Part shown: positions 12,806 through 19,085 of the stretch, in pieces
Layout of the letters: each line of letters opens with the position of its first letter
Numbering within the stretch: position 1 is the stretch's first letter
Source of the DNA: Spirochaetia bacterium
GTDB taxonomy: Bacteria > Spirochaetota > Spirochaetia > Treponematales > Breznakiellaceae
Assembly (NCBI GenBank): GCA_026002025.1
Contig: BOAU01000038.1
Coordinates: 1 to 19,085, forward strand
DNA: 19,085 bases
Direction of reading: 5' to 3'
Translations under genes and position numbers: made by a program
Notes under the pieces: generated by a model
The model's database searches: none
The model's input: only the letters and a program-made list of their open reading frames with translations
Told to the model about the DNA's origin: nothing

Positions 12806-14859
12806 GGTACATTGATCCCCTCATAGTTTACCCGCATCCCGATAGTTATGGTAAGCCCCGGCATGGGGTAGTCGTTGAATGATTCATAAGAGGTGTTGAG
12901 AATATTCCGCGCAACCGCAAAGACGCTGATGTTTTTGTTAATATGCTGGTTCACCGTAAGATTAAGAAGGAAGTGGGGGTCCAGTTCGGTGATATTCGCG
13001 GTCTCCGCATAGCGCAGACTTTCGTAATGGCCGGAAATCAGCAGGGAACCTTCGTTTCCTTGATTATTCGCCCCCCAATACAGACCAAGCGATGCGCCGA
13101 TGCTGTGCATGGGCATGTAGGGAATGCGCTTGTCGGAATCGTAGGTATATCCGTAACTCAAAAGATAGCTTAAAAGGTACTGATATGAAAGTGAAAGGCC
13201 GATCTTTTTAAACGGGCCTTTGGTGAGCGGAATATCTCCCCCTGCCTTTGCGTCTATGCCGAAGAATATCGCCTCTCCGACATTCTGGGGCTTCCAGGCA
13301 CCGCCTGCGCCATACCAGTGGATCGAATCGTTGGTCCATTGGGCAAAGAAAACGCCTTCGATGTTCCAGTTTTTTTTGAAGCGGTAGGCGGCGCCCAGAT
13401 CGCCCCCCCAGCCGTCTTCGGACCGCAGATCCGGGTTGCCCGTTCCGCCGCCCCCGGTCCAGTAGAGGTCCTCAAAGTCGGGGTGCTTGAAACTGCGGAA
13501 GTAGTTGTTCTTGAGACTTAAGGAGTCGTTTACATTCCACAGGAAACCGAGTTTCGGCACCGGCGTCACAGGCTCCGCGCTGCCGGGTCCGCTGAAAACC
13601 GCCTTTACCGATGGGATAATCAAAAAAGTTTTACGGGGCTTATACTCCGTCGTAAGATAAACGCCGCCGTCATGGCGGCTACGGAGGCCGTTCTCCGTGG
13701 AATCCAGATAGTTAAAGCGGTAGTCCCATCCCGATCGGAATGTAAGCTGCGACAACGGATACCAGCTCCACCGGTTAATCGCAGTAATACTGTGCTGGTC
13801 ATGGAGGGAGCTGTTTCCCGCAGGGGGTTCATAATCCATTCTCTGCCAGCTATAGCTCAAAGAGGCTTCTGTGGCAAGATCATCCCGAAATATACGGGGC
13901 ATGTCGAGCATGATGTTTTGCCGTAAAGAAATATCGTTTTGTTTTCCCGCCATACTTGAGTAGCCCGATGTGGGAATATTTTTATCACCGTAATAAAAGT
14001 CGGTGGAAACAATCAGCTTTGAATAATCATCCGGCAGATTCCGCACGAAAGATACGGAGGCCCCGGTGTCCCGGACTTCGCTGCTTTCCTTGCGGCGGGT
14101 TTTTTCAAAAATAGTATCCCTGTAGAGGAAATGATTCCCCGCGCGGTTGGCAAACAGATTAGCGGAAAGGGAAAATTTTTCCGCGCCGAATCCCGCAAAG
14201 AGGGAATAATTTTGGGTATCAACCAGATCTTCCCAATAGGGACTTCCCGTACTTCCGTCCCTTTCCCGATACGCTCCGGGTATCGCCGAGGTATTAGCGA
14301 TACTGCCCCCCAGTCGCAAACCGGTTTTTTGCTTTTTGATCGTGATAATGTTGATGACCCCCCCCAATGCGCCGGATACGTTGTATTTGGTATCAGAACC
14401 GCCGTAGATAACCTCAATACGTTCGATGTTGTTAAGGTCTATCATGCTGATATCAAACTCACCGGACAGGGGGGAATTAGCGGGAACACCATCAATCAAA
14501 AAAGCGATCCGTTCCGAATCAAAGCCCCGCATGTTGATGTCGGTCTGGCCGCCGTAGCCGCCATAGCTGGTGACCCCCAGGTCCAAAGTTTCCCGCAAAA
14601 GACTTGCAAGGTCCGGGGCGTGGACCGCATCAATATCTTCTTTGGTAACGATCTTCATCTGTTGGGTGGTTTCAGGGCTCGCCGTTACCGTGAGCCCCTC
14701 ACCCTCCATAAGAATATCGTCATCAAAAAGATCTTCTTCAAGCGCCGTAATTTCTTCCCCCTGCGCCGTGTCTTCCTGCGGATGCAGGGGACAGAGGATG
14801 CAAAGAATCAGGATAAGGGCCGGGAGCAATCTCCCGGCCTTTGGGAAACAGAAAATCAT
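12802..14859 (-). CDS. btuB: TonB-dependent outer-membrane receptor (BtuB-like)
   Basis: A receptor of about 685 residues. A hydrophobic signal peptide (RLLPALILILCILC) is followed by an acidic stretch, then a TonB-box-like GEGLTVTAS and a plug domain with LASLLRETLDLGVTSYGGYGGQTDINMRGF, AFLIDGVPANSPL and IERIEVIYGG...GALGGVINIIT. The remainder alternates like a 22-strand barrel. It would import cobalamin across the outer membrane with TonB energy. The frame is open 19 codons further (14916) but would overlap the lipoprotein gene; ATG 14859 follows that gene's stop by 5 bases and gives a clean signal peptide. No good ribosome binding site is seen, so coupling to the upstream gene is likely. 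Cobalamin specificity is inferred from the riboswitch. Confidence 0.9.
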   Translation of the reverse strand: MIFCFPKAGRLLPALILILCILCPLHPQEDTAQGEEITALEEDLFDDDILMEGEGLTVTASPETTQQMKIVTKEDIDAVHAPDLASLLRETLDLGVTSYGGYGGQTDINMRGFDSERIAFLIDGVPANSPLSGEFDISMIDLNNIERIEVIYGGSDTKYNVSGALGGVINIITIKKQKTGLRLGGSIANTSAIPGAYRERDGSTGSPYWEDLVDTQNYSLFAGFGAEKFSLSANLFANRAGNHFLYRDTIFEKTRRKESSEVRDTGASVSFVRNLPDDYSKLIVSTDFYYGDKNIPTSGYSSMAGKQNDISLRQNIMLDMPRIFRDDLATEASLSYSWQRMDYEPPAGNSSLHDQHSITAINRWSWYPLSQLTFRSGWDYRFNYLDSTENGLRSRHDGGVYLTTEYKPRKTFLIIPSVKAVFSGPGSAEPVTPVPKLGFLWNVNDSLSLKNNYFRSFKHPDFEDLYWTGGGGTGNPDLRSEDGWGGDLGAAYRFKKNWNIEGVFFAQWTNDSIHWYGAGGAWKPQNVGEAIFFGIDAKAGGDIPLTKGPFKKIGLSLSYQYLLSYLLSYGYTYDSDKRIPYMPMHSIGASLGLYWGANNQGNEGSLLISGHYESLRYAETANITELDPHFLLNLTVNQHINKNISVFAVARNILNTSYESFNDYPMPGLTITIGMRVNYEGINVP

Positions 14860-14864
14860 ACTGT

Positions 14865-15374
14865 TTATGGCCGCCGGGTTTGGGGAGTGCCGCCCTGTGC
14901 CGAACCACCGCCCCAATTTTCCGCATTTTCCGGCTTGAATCTTTCCCTGGCTAATTCCAGGGTTGCCACTCCCGGATCTGCGTAATCAGGGGCAGGCCCA
15001 AAGGCATCTCCAAGCAACACGGTGTTTGCCGATAAATCTTTGAAAAAGACTGCGGTGTATTTATCATCTTCCGTGCGTTTAATGATTATGCAGCCCGCAG
15101 TATTACTAAAATTATCCACATATTCAATGGAAGCAGCCTTATAAGCCGGGAACCCATCGGGATGTGAAATGGCAGTTTTGGTAACAATATAGGTATCGGT
15201 ATATCCACCTCCGAAGTCGGCGAACCAAGTACCGACGAGTTTTTCATTAAGCTCATGGTCAGGATCACCCCCATTGTCGGTATCGCACCCCACAAGCGAC
15301 AGCGCCCCCATAACAAGGGTGAAAACAGCGAAGAGAGAAAACGTGTTCCTTAACAAAGCGTTTTTCCGAAACAT
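14865..15374 (-). CDS. Small lipoprotein, first gene of the cobalamin operon
   Basis: A 169-residue predicted lipoprotein of unknown family. The signal peptide MFRKNALLRNTFSLFAVFTL ends at lipobox LSLVGC with Cys30. The mature part begins with an Asp/Gly-rich linker (DTDNGGDPDHELNEKL), continues with VGTWFADFGGGYTDTYIV, and alternates in a beta-strand manner like small lipocalin-type or calycin folds. It ends in a Gly/Pro/Arg tail. The longer frame to 15443 is not used: an AGGAG stands 7 bases ahead of ATG 15374. That ribosome binding site lies in a UUCG-capped hairpin downstream of the riboswitch. Its place ahead of the receptor suggests a surface partner in cobalamin capture, but this is an inference. 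Confidence 0.8.
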   Translation of the reverse strand: MFRKNALLRNTFSLFAVFTLVMGALSLVGCDTDNGGDPDHELNEKLVGTWFADFGGGYTDTYIVTKTAISHPDGFPAYKAASIEYVDNFSNTAGCIIIKRTEDDKYTAVFFKDLSANTVLLGDAFGPAPDYADPGVATLELARERFKPENAENWGGGSAQGGTPQTRRP

Positions 15375-15381
15375 AGATTGC

Positions 15382-15400
15382 TCCTTTTCCGAAGAAAGGA
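15382..15400 (-). promoter_or_regulatory. UUCG-capped hairpin that masks the first ribosome binding site
   Basis: On the minus strand TCCTTTC, loop TTCG and GAAAAGGA form a 7-bp stem with one bulged A, closed by the very stable C(UUCG)G tetraloop. The 3' arm contains the AAGGAG that serves ATG 15374. It lies about 90 bases after the riboswitch core and is a natural candidate for the expression platform acting on translation. Confidence 0.55.
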
Positions 15401-15489
15401 TTGAGAAAAAGCGCCGGGCATGAAATGCGGCAGTCTTTCCCAAGGCTCAGTCCTCGAAGCCTGGAAATTAGATTCGGTCCCGCAGGGGG

Positions 15490-15656
15490 CCGTTGTATAC
15501 CAAAGTCTCCTGGCTTATGGGTCTGACCTTTTCCGTCCGCCTTCCCGGCTTGCGGCCAGTGGCGGTTCTTGACGGAATTGTTCCCAATCACAGTTACGGG
15601 ATAGCGGAGGATTTCCGGCCTAAGCCGGGCGCCTCACTTCCTTTGAAGTATACCCT
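15490..15656 (-). ncRNA. Cobalamin riboswitch
   Basis: On the minus strand the conserved pieces occur in the expected order: a GAAGTGAGGCGCCCGG P2-P3 region, CGCTATCCCGTAACTGTGA, GCCACTG, GGGAAGGCGGACGG, and the 3' B12-box block AAGCCAGGAGACTT (consensus AAGCCAGGAGACCTGCC). It leads into the lipoprotein-btuB-btuF-btuC-btuD operon, matching the classic target of this riboswitch, which lowers expression when adenosylcobalamin or another B12 form binds. A GGTCCC/GGGGCC-type hairpin (about 15475-15492) follows the 3' edge. Confidence 0.92.
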
Positions 15657-15659
15657 TTA

Positions 15660-15688
15660 AGTCTGGGGGATTTTTTAAGACTTGTCAA
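15660..15688 (-). promoter_or_regulatory. Probable promoter of the cobalamin operon
   Basis: A perfect TTGACA (15688-15683, minus strand) is followed after 17 bases by CAGACT (15665-15660), a weak -10. A start a few bases on would place the riboswitch at the very 5' end of the transcript. The -35 is clear, the -10 is not. Confidence 0.4.
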
Positions 15689-15694
15689 TAGTGA

Positions 15695-15712
15695 TATAAT
15701 GAAAACAGGAGG
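15695..15712 (+). promoter_or_regulatory. -10 box and ribosome binding site of the pgl-araB pair
   Basis: TATAAT at 15695-15700 and AGGAGG at 15707-15712 stand 20 and 7 bases before ATG 15720. An upstream in-frame ATG (15699) overlaps the -10 box and cannot be a start if this promoter is used. No good -35 is seen. The leader would be very short. Confidence 0.5.
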
Positions 15713-15719
15713 ACTTATC

Positions 15720-16793
15720 ATGGCAAATTTTTCAGGCTATATCGGCACCTACACCGAAGGTTCGGGGGGCAAGGCGAAGGGGATCTATGGGTTCAGCATG
15801 AACAGCGAAACCGGTGTGATAGAGGACATCCGCCTTGCGGCGGAAAAGGTGAATCCATCGTACCTTGCCCTGTCCCCTTCAAAGAAAAATCTTTACGCGG
15901 TAAACGAGGTGGACGGCGGCGGTACGGTTTCCGCTTTTTCGGTTGATAAGGACGGGAGCCTTACGCTCCTCAATGACAAGAGCAGCGGCGGGGCCGGCCC
16001 CTGCCATGTGGTGATACACAAGGGCGGCGCCCTGGCGCTTGTGGCCAATTATTCAGGGGGCGTCATTGCGGTACTGCCCATTGACAAGAAGGGCCTTCTG
16101 GGCGATCCCATTCAGATTCTTCAATATAAAGGCGCTGGTCCGAACACGGGCCGGCAGGAAAAGGCCCATGCCCATTCCTTCACCTTTTCCCCGGACTTCA
16201 AAAACGGCTTCGCCTGCGACCTTGGTTCTGACAAGGTGATGTGCTACAGTTTTGATAAAAAAAGTGACAAGCCCCTTGTTCCCTGGAAAGTTCCCTTTAT
16301 GGCGGCAAAACCCGGCCACGGGCCCCGGCACGGCGTATTCCATCCGTCGGGGGAATTCGCCTATGTTCTGAATGAACTTGAATCCACCGTGGATGTGTTT
16401 AAGTTTACCGATGACGGAGCAAAAGGGGATGGCCCCGGGTTTGAAAATCTTCAGAACATTTCCGCGCTCCCCAGGGGCAAAAAGATCGACAGTATTGCTG
16501 CGGCGATACGGATCAGCATTGACGGAAAATTCCTCTACGCATCAAATCGGGGCCATGACAGTATTGCTGTGTTCAAGGTTTTAAAAACCGGGCTGCTCGA
16601 ATTTATTGAGGCTGTTCCATCCGGAGGCACAAGTCCCCGGGATTTCATTCTCGATCCATCGGGGAATTTTTTGCTGGCCCTTCATCAAAGATCCGATAAC
16701 CTTGTTGTGTTTAAGGTAAACCACAAAACCGGACTTCTCAAAAAAGAACGGGAATACACGGTCCTTTCCCCGGTAAGTGTAATATTCCGTTAA
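15720..16793 (+). CDS. pgl: 6-phosphogluconolactonase, seven-bladed beta-propeller type
   Basis: A 357-residue cytoplasmic lactonase of the YbhE/Pgl (COG2706) family, which opens 6-phosphogluconolactone in the oxidative pentose phosphate pathway. Diagnostic pieces are GYIGTYTEGSGGKAKGIY at the N-terminus, NPSYLALSPSKKNLYAVNE, GGAGPCHVVIHKGGALALVANYSGG, KAHAHSFTFSPD and KPGHGPRHGVFHPSGEFAYVLNE, the repeated blade motifs of the propeller. Length agrees with the family (about 330-360). ATG 15720 is chosen for its AGGAGG at 7 bases. It is followed after 10 bases by ribulokinase, so the two are probably one transcript linking hexose oxidation with pentose entry. A broader lactonase role is possible. 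Confidence 0.9.
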   Translation: MANFSGYIGTYTEGSGGKAKGIYGFSMNSETGVIEDIRLAAEKVNPSYLALSPSKKNLYAVNEVDGGGTVSAFSVDKDGSLTLLNDKSSGGAGPCHVVIHKGGALALVANYSGGVIAVLPIDKKGLLGDPIQILQYKGAGPNTGRQEKAHAHSFTFSPDFKNGFACDLGSDKVMCYSFDKKSDKPLVPWKVPFMAAKPGHGPRHGVFHPSGEFAYVLNELESTVDVFKFTDDGAKGDGPGFENLQNISALPRGKKIDSIAAAIRISIDGKFLYASNRGHDSIAVFKVLKTGLLEFIEAVPSGGTSPRDFILDPSGNFLLALHQRSDNLVVFKVNHKTGLLKKEREYTVLSPVSVIFR

Positions 16794-16803
16794 GGAGAAC
16801 GCC

Positions 16804-18546
16804 GTGGGTTTGCAAAAGGGTGAAGCCTATGTTTTGGGCCTGGATTACGGAACCGATTCCTGCCGCGTTGTGATCATCGACGCCGCCTGCGGCAAGGAGC
16901 TTGCATCCGCGGTGACAAATTATCCCCGCTGGGCCAAGGGGCTTTACAGTAATCCTGCGGCGAACCAGTTCCGTCAGCATCCCCTGGACTATATTGAAAC
17001 CCTGGAACAGACCGTCCGGGATGCCCTTGGGAAAGCAGGTCCGGAAGCCGCAGCAAAAATCCGCAGTATTGCTATCGACACCACGGGCTCCACCCCCTGC
17101 GCGGTTGATCGGACCGCACAGCCCCTGTCGCTCAAAAGTGAATTCGCGGAAAACCCCAGCGCCATGTTTGTGCTGTGGAAGGATCACACCGGCGGCGCGG
17201 AAGCGGGCCGGATCAACGATCTCGCCAAATCCTGGGGAGGCGTTGATTATACCCGCTTCCAGGGGGGAACCTATTCCCCGGAATGTTTCTGGGCAAAGGT
17301 GATGCGGGTCCTCTCCGAAGACAGCGGCGTGGCCGCCGCGGCCTATTCTTTTCTGGAACACTGCGACTGGATGGCCGCGATGCTTACCGGCAGCGCCGAT
17401 GTCCTTTCAATAAAACGGAGCCGCTGCGTCATGGGTCACAAGGCCATGTGGCATGGGACTTTTGCAGGCAAAAGTCCCTCGGAGTTTGCCGGAGGCAAAC
17501 TCCATACCAACGAGGGCGGTTATCCCAGTGATGAGTTTCTTTCCCATTTGGATCCCCGGTTGGTGAAGATACGGGAAACTTTGGGAAACAAAACCTACAC
17601 CAGCGATACGGTGAGCGGGCTCTTGACCAGGGAATGGGCCGCCCGGCTGGGGCTTCCCGCGCTCATCCCCGTGGCGGTAGGCGGAGTGGACGCCCATGTC
17701 GGCGGAGTCGGCGGCGGGGTGCGTCCCGGCCGGATGGTGATGGTGGTTGGCACCTCCACCTGCGACATGATCGTGGGTCCCAAACCCCTTGGCGAGGAAA
17801 GGCCCATCCGGGGCATCTGCGGACAGGTTGACGGTTCCATTGTTCCCGGCATGATCGGTTACGAAGCGGGGCAGAGCGCCTTCGGCGACGCCTACGCCTG
17901 GTTCCGCCAATTACTGCTCTGGCCCCTGGAAAACATCCTTCCCGGCATTGAGGTCGAAGGCATTGATCAGGCGGCGAAGGAGAAACTCATCAGGGCAATC
18001 GCAAAAAAAATTCTCCCTGAATTAGAAAAAGCGGCGGACAAGATTGATCCCGTTGATTCAGGCCTTGCTGCCCTGGACTGGCTCAACGGCCGGCGCTCCC
18101 CCGATGCGGACCTCCTGGTGAAAGGGGCTATCGTCGGCCTGGGCCTGGGTTCCTCCGCCCCGCGCATTTTCCGCGCCCTTGTGGAGGCAACCGCCTTTGG
18201 CGCGCGGGCCATTACGGAACGTTTCCGCGAAGAGGGCGTCCCCATCGAAAGCATCGCCGCAGTCGGCGGAATAGCCGGCAAATCAAGTTTTGTAATGCAG
18301 ACCATTGCGGACGTACTCAAGATGCCCATCGAAGTTGCCGCCGGGGATCAGTCGGTGGCGCTGGGAGCGGCCATGTTTGCCGCAGTCGCCGCCGGTCTTT
18401 ACCCGGACATCCCCTCCGCCCAAAAAGCCATGGGCGCACCCATCGAAAAAATCTACCGGCCAAATGCGGAGCGGGCAAAGATCTACGATGGGATTTACGA
18501 ACGCTACAAGAGGCTGGGGGAATTTGTGGAGACATTGACAAAATGA
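16804..18546 (+). CDS. araB: Ribulokinase (FGGY family)
   Basis: A 580-residue FGGY kinase that phosphorylates L-ribulose (or a related pentulose) in arabinose use. Motifs seen are GLDYGTDSCRVVIID at the N-terminus (phosphate 1), FVLWKDHTG, GGVDAHVGGVGGG, GTSTCDMIVG, GYEAGQSAFGDAYAW, and the C-terminal AVGGIAGKSSFVMQTIADVL with DQSVALGAAM. These pieces match AraB rather than xylulokinase or glycerol kinase. The start is GTG 16804, with AAGGAG 6-7 bases ahead. No araA, araD or transporter is nearby; the partner is the lactonase just upstream. Confidence 0.93.
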   Translation: MGLQKGEAYVLGLDYGTDSCRVVIIDAACGKELASAVTNYPRWAKGLYSNPAANQFRQHPLDYIETLEQTVRDALGKAGPEAAAKIRSIAIDTTGSTPCAVDRTAQPLSLKSEFAENPSAMFVLWKDHTGGAEAGRINDLAKSWGGVDYTRFQGGTYSPECFWAKVMRVLSEDSGVAAAAYSFLEHCDWMAAMLTGSADVLSIKRSRCVMGHKAMWHGTFAGKSPSEFAGGKLHTNEGGYPSDEFLSHLDPRLVKIRETLGNKTYTSDTVSGLLTREWAARLGLPALIPVAVGGVDAHVGGVGGGVRPGRMVMVVGTSTCDMIVGPKPLGEERPIRGICGQVDGSIVPGMIGYEAGQSAFGDAYAWFRQLLLWPLENILPGIEVEGIDQAAKEKLIRAIAKKILPELEKAADKIDPVDSGLAALDWLNGRRSPDADLLVKGAIVGLGLGSSAPRIFRALVEATAFGARAITERFREEGVPIESIAAVGGIAGKSSFVMQTIADVLKMPIEVAAGDQSVALGAAMFAAVAAGLYPDIPSAQKAMGAPIEKIYRPNAERAKIYDGIYERYKRLGEFVETLTK

Positions 18547-18603
18547 CAATGGCGCCGTTAGCCTTTATTTACTGGGACTGTAGCAGCCGCAAAATTCAGC
18601 TAT

Positions 18604-18642
18604 ACCATTTTACCCAGGAATGATACTGGGTTGCAAAATGGT
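18604..18642. repeat. Long hairpin after araB
   Basis: ACCATTTTACCCAG (18604-18617) pairs with CTGGGT (18626-18631) and AAAATGGT (18635-18642), a 14-bp stem with an 8-base loop and a 3-base bulge. It is 58 bases past the araB stop. No U-tract follows, so it is not a standard intrinsic terminator; it may protect the 3' end or be part of another small repeat. Confidence 0.55.
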
Positions 18643-18701
18643 GAATCGTGAAGGTGCATCAACCGGTAGTCCGGCAGCTTTGTTTTCCAGGTATCCATGG
18701 G

Positions 18702-18957
18702 GTTAGGATACAGCAATTCTCATTTTAGCCTTCTAAATTTAACCACAGACCTCACGGAGAACACGGACAAGGACGGTAATAGAGTATGGATACAGAAAAG
18801 TTATGAATTATTTGGTGGTAACCGGGCTTAAATTGGGTTTTCTGATAAATTTTTATGCGTTCCCTAAGGCGAAAATCATAAGGATCGTCCGTTAATCTGT
18901 CTGTGAGGGTCAGTGTGGTCTGTGGTTTTTCCCAAATGAGAATTCCTGGTTAGGATA
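18702..18957. mobile_element. GxxExxY unit, copy 2, internally deleted
   Basis: A 238-bp unit (18711-18948) whose ends are inverted: CAGCAATTCTCATTT at the left and the complement of CAGGAATTCTCATTT at the right. It is flanked by perfect 9-bp direct repeats GTTAGGATA at 18702-18710 and 18949-18957. Its interior matches copy 1: the ACCACAGACC subterminal repeats, the GATAATAGAGTATGGAT-like gene start (here GGTAATAGAGTATGGATACA), and the gene end CGTTAATCTGTCTGTGAGGG. About 250 bases of the gene middle are gone. This is the size and form of a MITE derived from the full unit. Confidence 0.78.
18786..18895 (+). pseudogene. Deleted remnant of a GxxExxY gene
   Basis: The start ATGGATACAGAA (18786) equals the beginning of the gene in copy 1, but it runs into TGA after six codons. 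From 18803 another frame encodes MNYLVVTGLKLGFLINFYAF and PKAKIIRIVR, the C-terminal 30 residues of the family, closely matching copy 1, to TAA 18893-18895. The missing middle leaves the two parts out of frame. It is not expected to be functional. Confidence 0.75.
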
Positions 18958-18974
18958 ACTTCAATTCGTAGCCG

Positions 18975-19085
18975 CTAAGCGAATGCCAAAATCGGATCGA
19001 GCTCCGCACGGAGCGCCAGGTCAAGGGAGGCGTAGATGTGTAAAAACTCTACGAACGGGAAGATACCGAAGTAGGCCCCCGCATA
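18975..19085 (-). CDS. C-terminal end of an unidentified gene
   Basis: An uninterrupted minus-strand frame enters from the right edge and ends at TAG 18977-18975. It reads YAGAYFGIFPFVEFLHIYAS then LDLALRAELDPILAFA, 36 residues. The alternation of aromatic and small residues is protein-like and could be a membrane or beta-strand end, but I do not recognise the family. It ends 18 bases before the mobile unit's outer direct repeat. Confidence 0.4.
   Translation of the reverse strand, partial: YAGAYFGIFPFVEFLHIYASLDLALRAELDPILAFA

Larger units (their letters stand above)
5979..17074. repeat. Highly iterated near-palindrome CAGTATTACTG
   Basis: CAGTATTACTG or its reverse complement occurs exactly at 5979, 6718, 10722, 11440, 12280 and 13782. 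CAGTATTGCTG or its complement occurs at 8630, 16490 and 16559. One-mismatch forms are at 6806, 12776, 15098 and 17064, and weaker relatives at 12382 and 14295 (all starts of 11-base matches). With equal base use, an exact 11-mer on either strand is expected about 0.01 times in 19 kb. All lie in genes but in all three phases: as Ser-Ile-Thr/Ala, as Gln-Tyr-Tyr-Cys, and as Ala-Val-Leu-Leu. The signal is therefore in the DNA, not the peptide. None is seen before 5979. Most coding-strand copies share one orientation. Confidence 0.8.

Noticed and set aside
14131..14985. Long plus-strand frame of 284 codons opposite the receptor gene
   Set aside because: Despite its length it has no recognisable motif, while the minus strand encodes an unmistakable TonB-receptor plug.

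Overview
The window looks like a chromosomal stretch of a spirochaete, most likely a Treponema-like gut bacterium. This is an inference from several things: a lipoprotein-rich cobalamin uptake operon with a TonB receptor, sugar-scavenging genes, GxxExxY cassettes, and a mixed A+T-rich/G+C-rich composition. No marker gene settles the taxon.

Layout: (1) 1-100, minus strand: the first codons of a gene that runs off the left edge and contains an 18-base C homopolymer (G on the plus strand). (2) 131-3524: an A+T-rich minus-strand sugar operon (PfkB-type kinase, GH4 glycosidase, NagB-family deaminase). A near-consensus promoter drives it, with a perfect operator-like palindrome at the expected start of transcription. 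An 85-base copy of the promoter without the palindrome drives the left-edge gene. (3) 3657-4263: a 589-bp transposon-like unit with matching inverted ends and a 9-bp target duplication, carrying a GxxExxY gene broken by a 15-bp stop-containing palindrome. (4) 4280-8697, more G+C-rich: pth, a GH36 alpha-galactosidase whose canonical start is missing, clpP overlapping it tail to tail, and an MFS exporter followed by the shrunken remains of an esterase. (5) 8950-10077: a DUF362/2x[4Fe-4S] protein, ending at a bidirectional terminator. (6) 10135-15660, minus strand: a cobalamin operon, in transcription order riboswitch, small lipoprotein, btuB-like receptor, btuF-like lipoprotein, btuC-like permease, btuD-like ATPase. 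A UUCG-capped hairpin covers the first ribosome binding site. (7) 15720-18546: 6-phosphogluconolactonase and ribulokinase as a plus-strand pair. (8) 18547-19085: a hairpin, a second deleted copy of the GxxExxY unit with its own 9-bp target duplication, and the C-terminal end of an unidentified minus-strand gene.

The two strongest new observations are the GxxExxY mobile unit, present twice with perfect 9-bp direct repeats, and a highly iterated near-palindrome, CAGTATTACTG. The latter occurs six times exactly and at least seven more times with small changes between 5979 and 17074, in all three codon phases.
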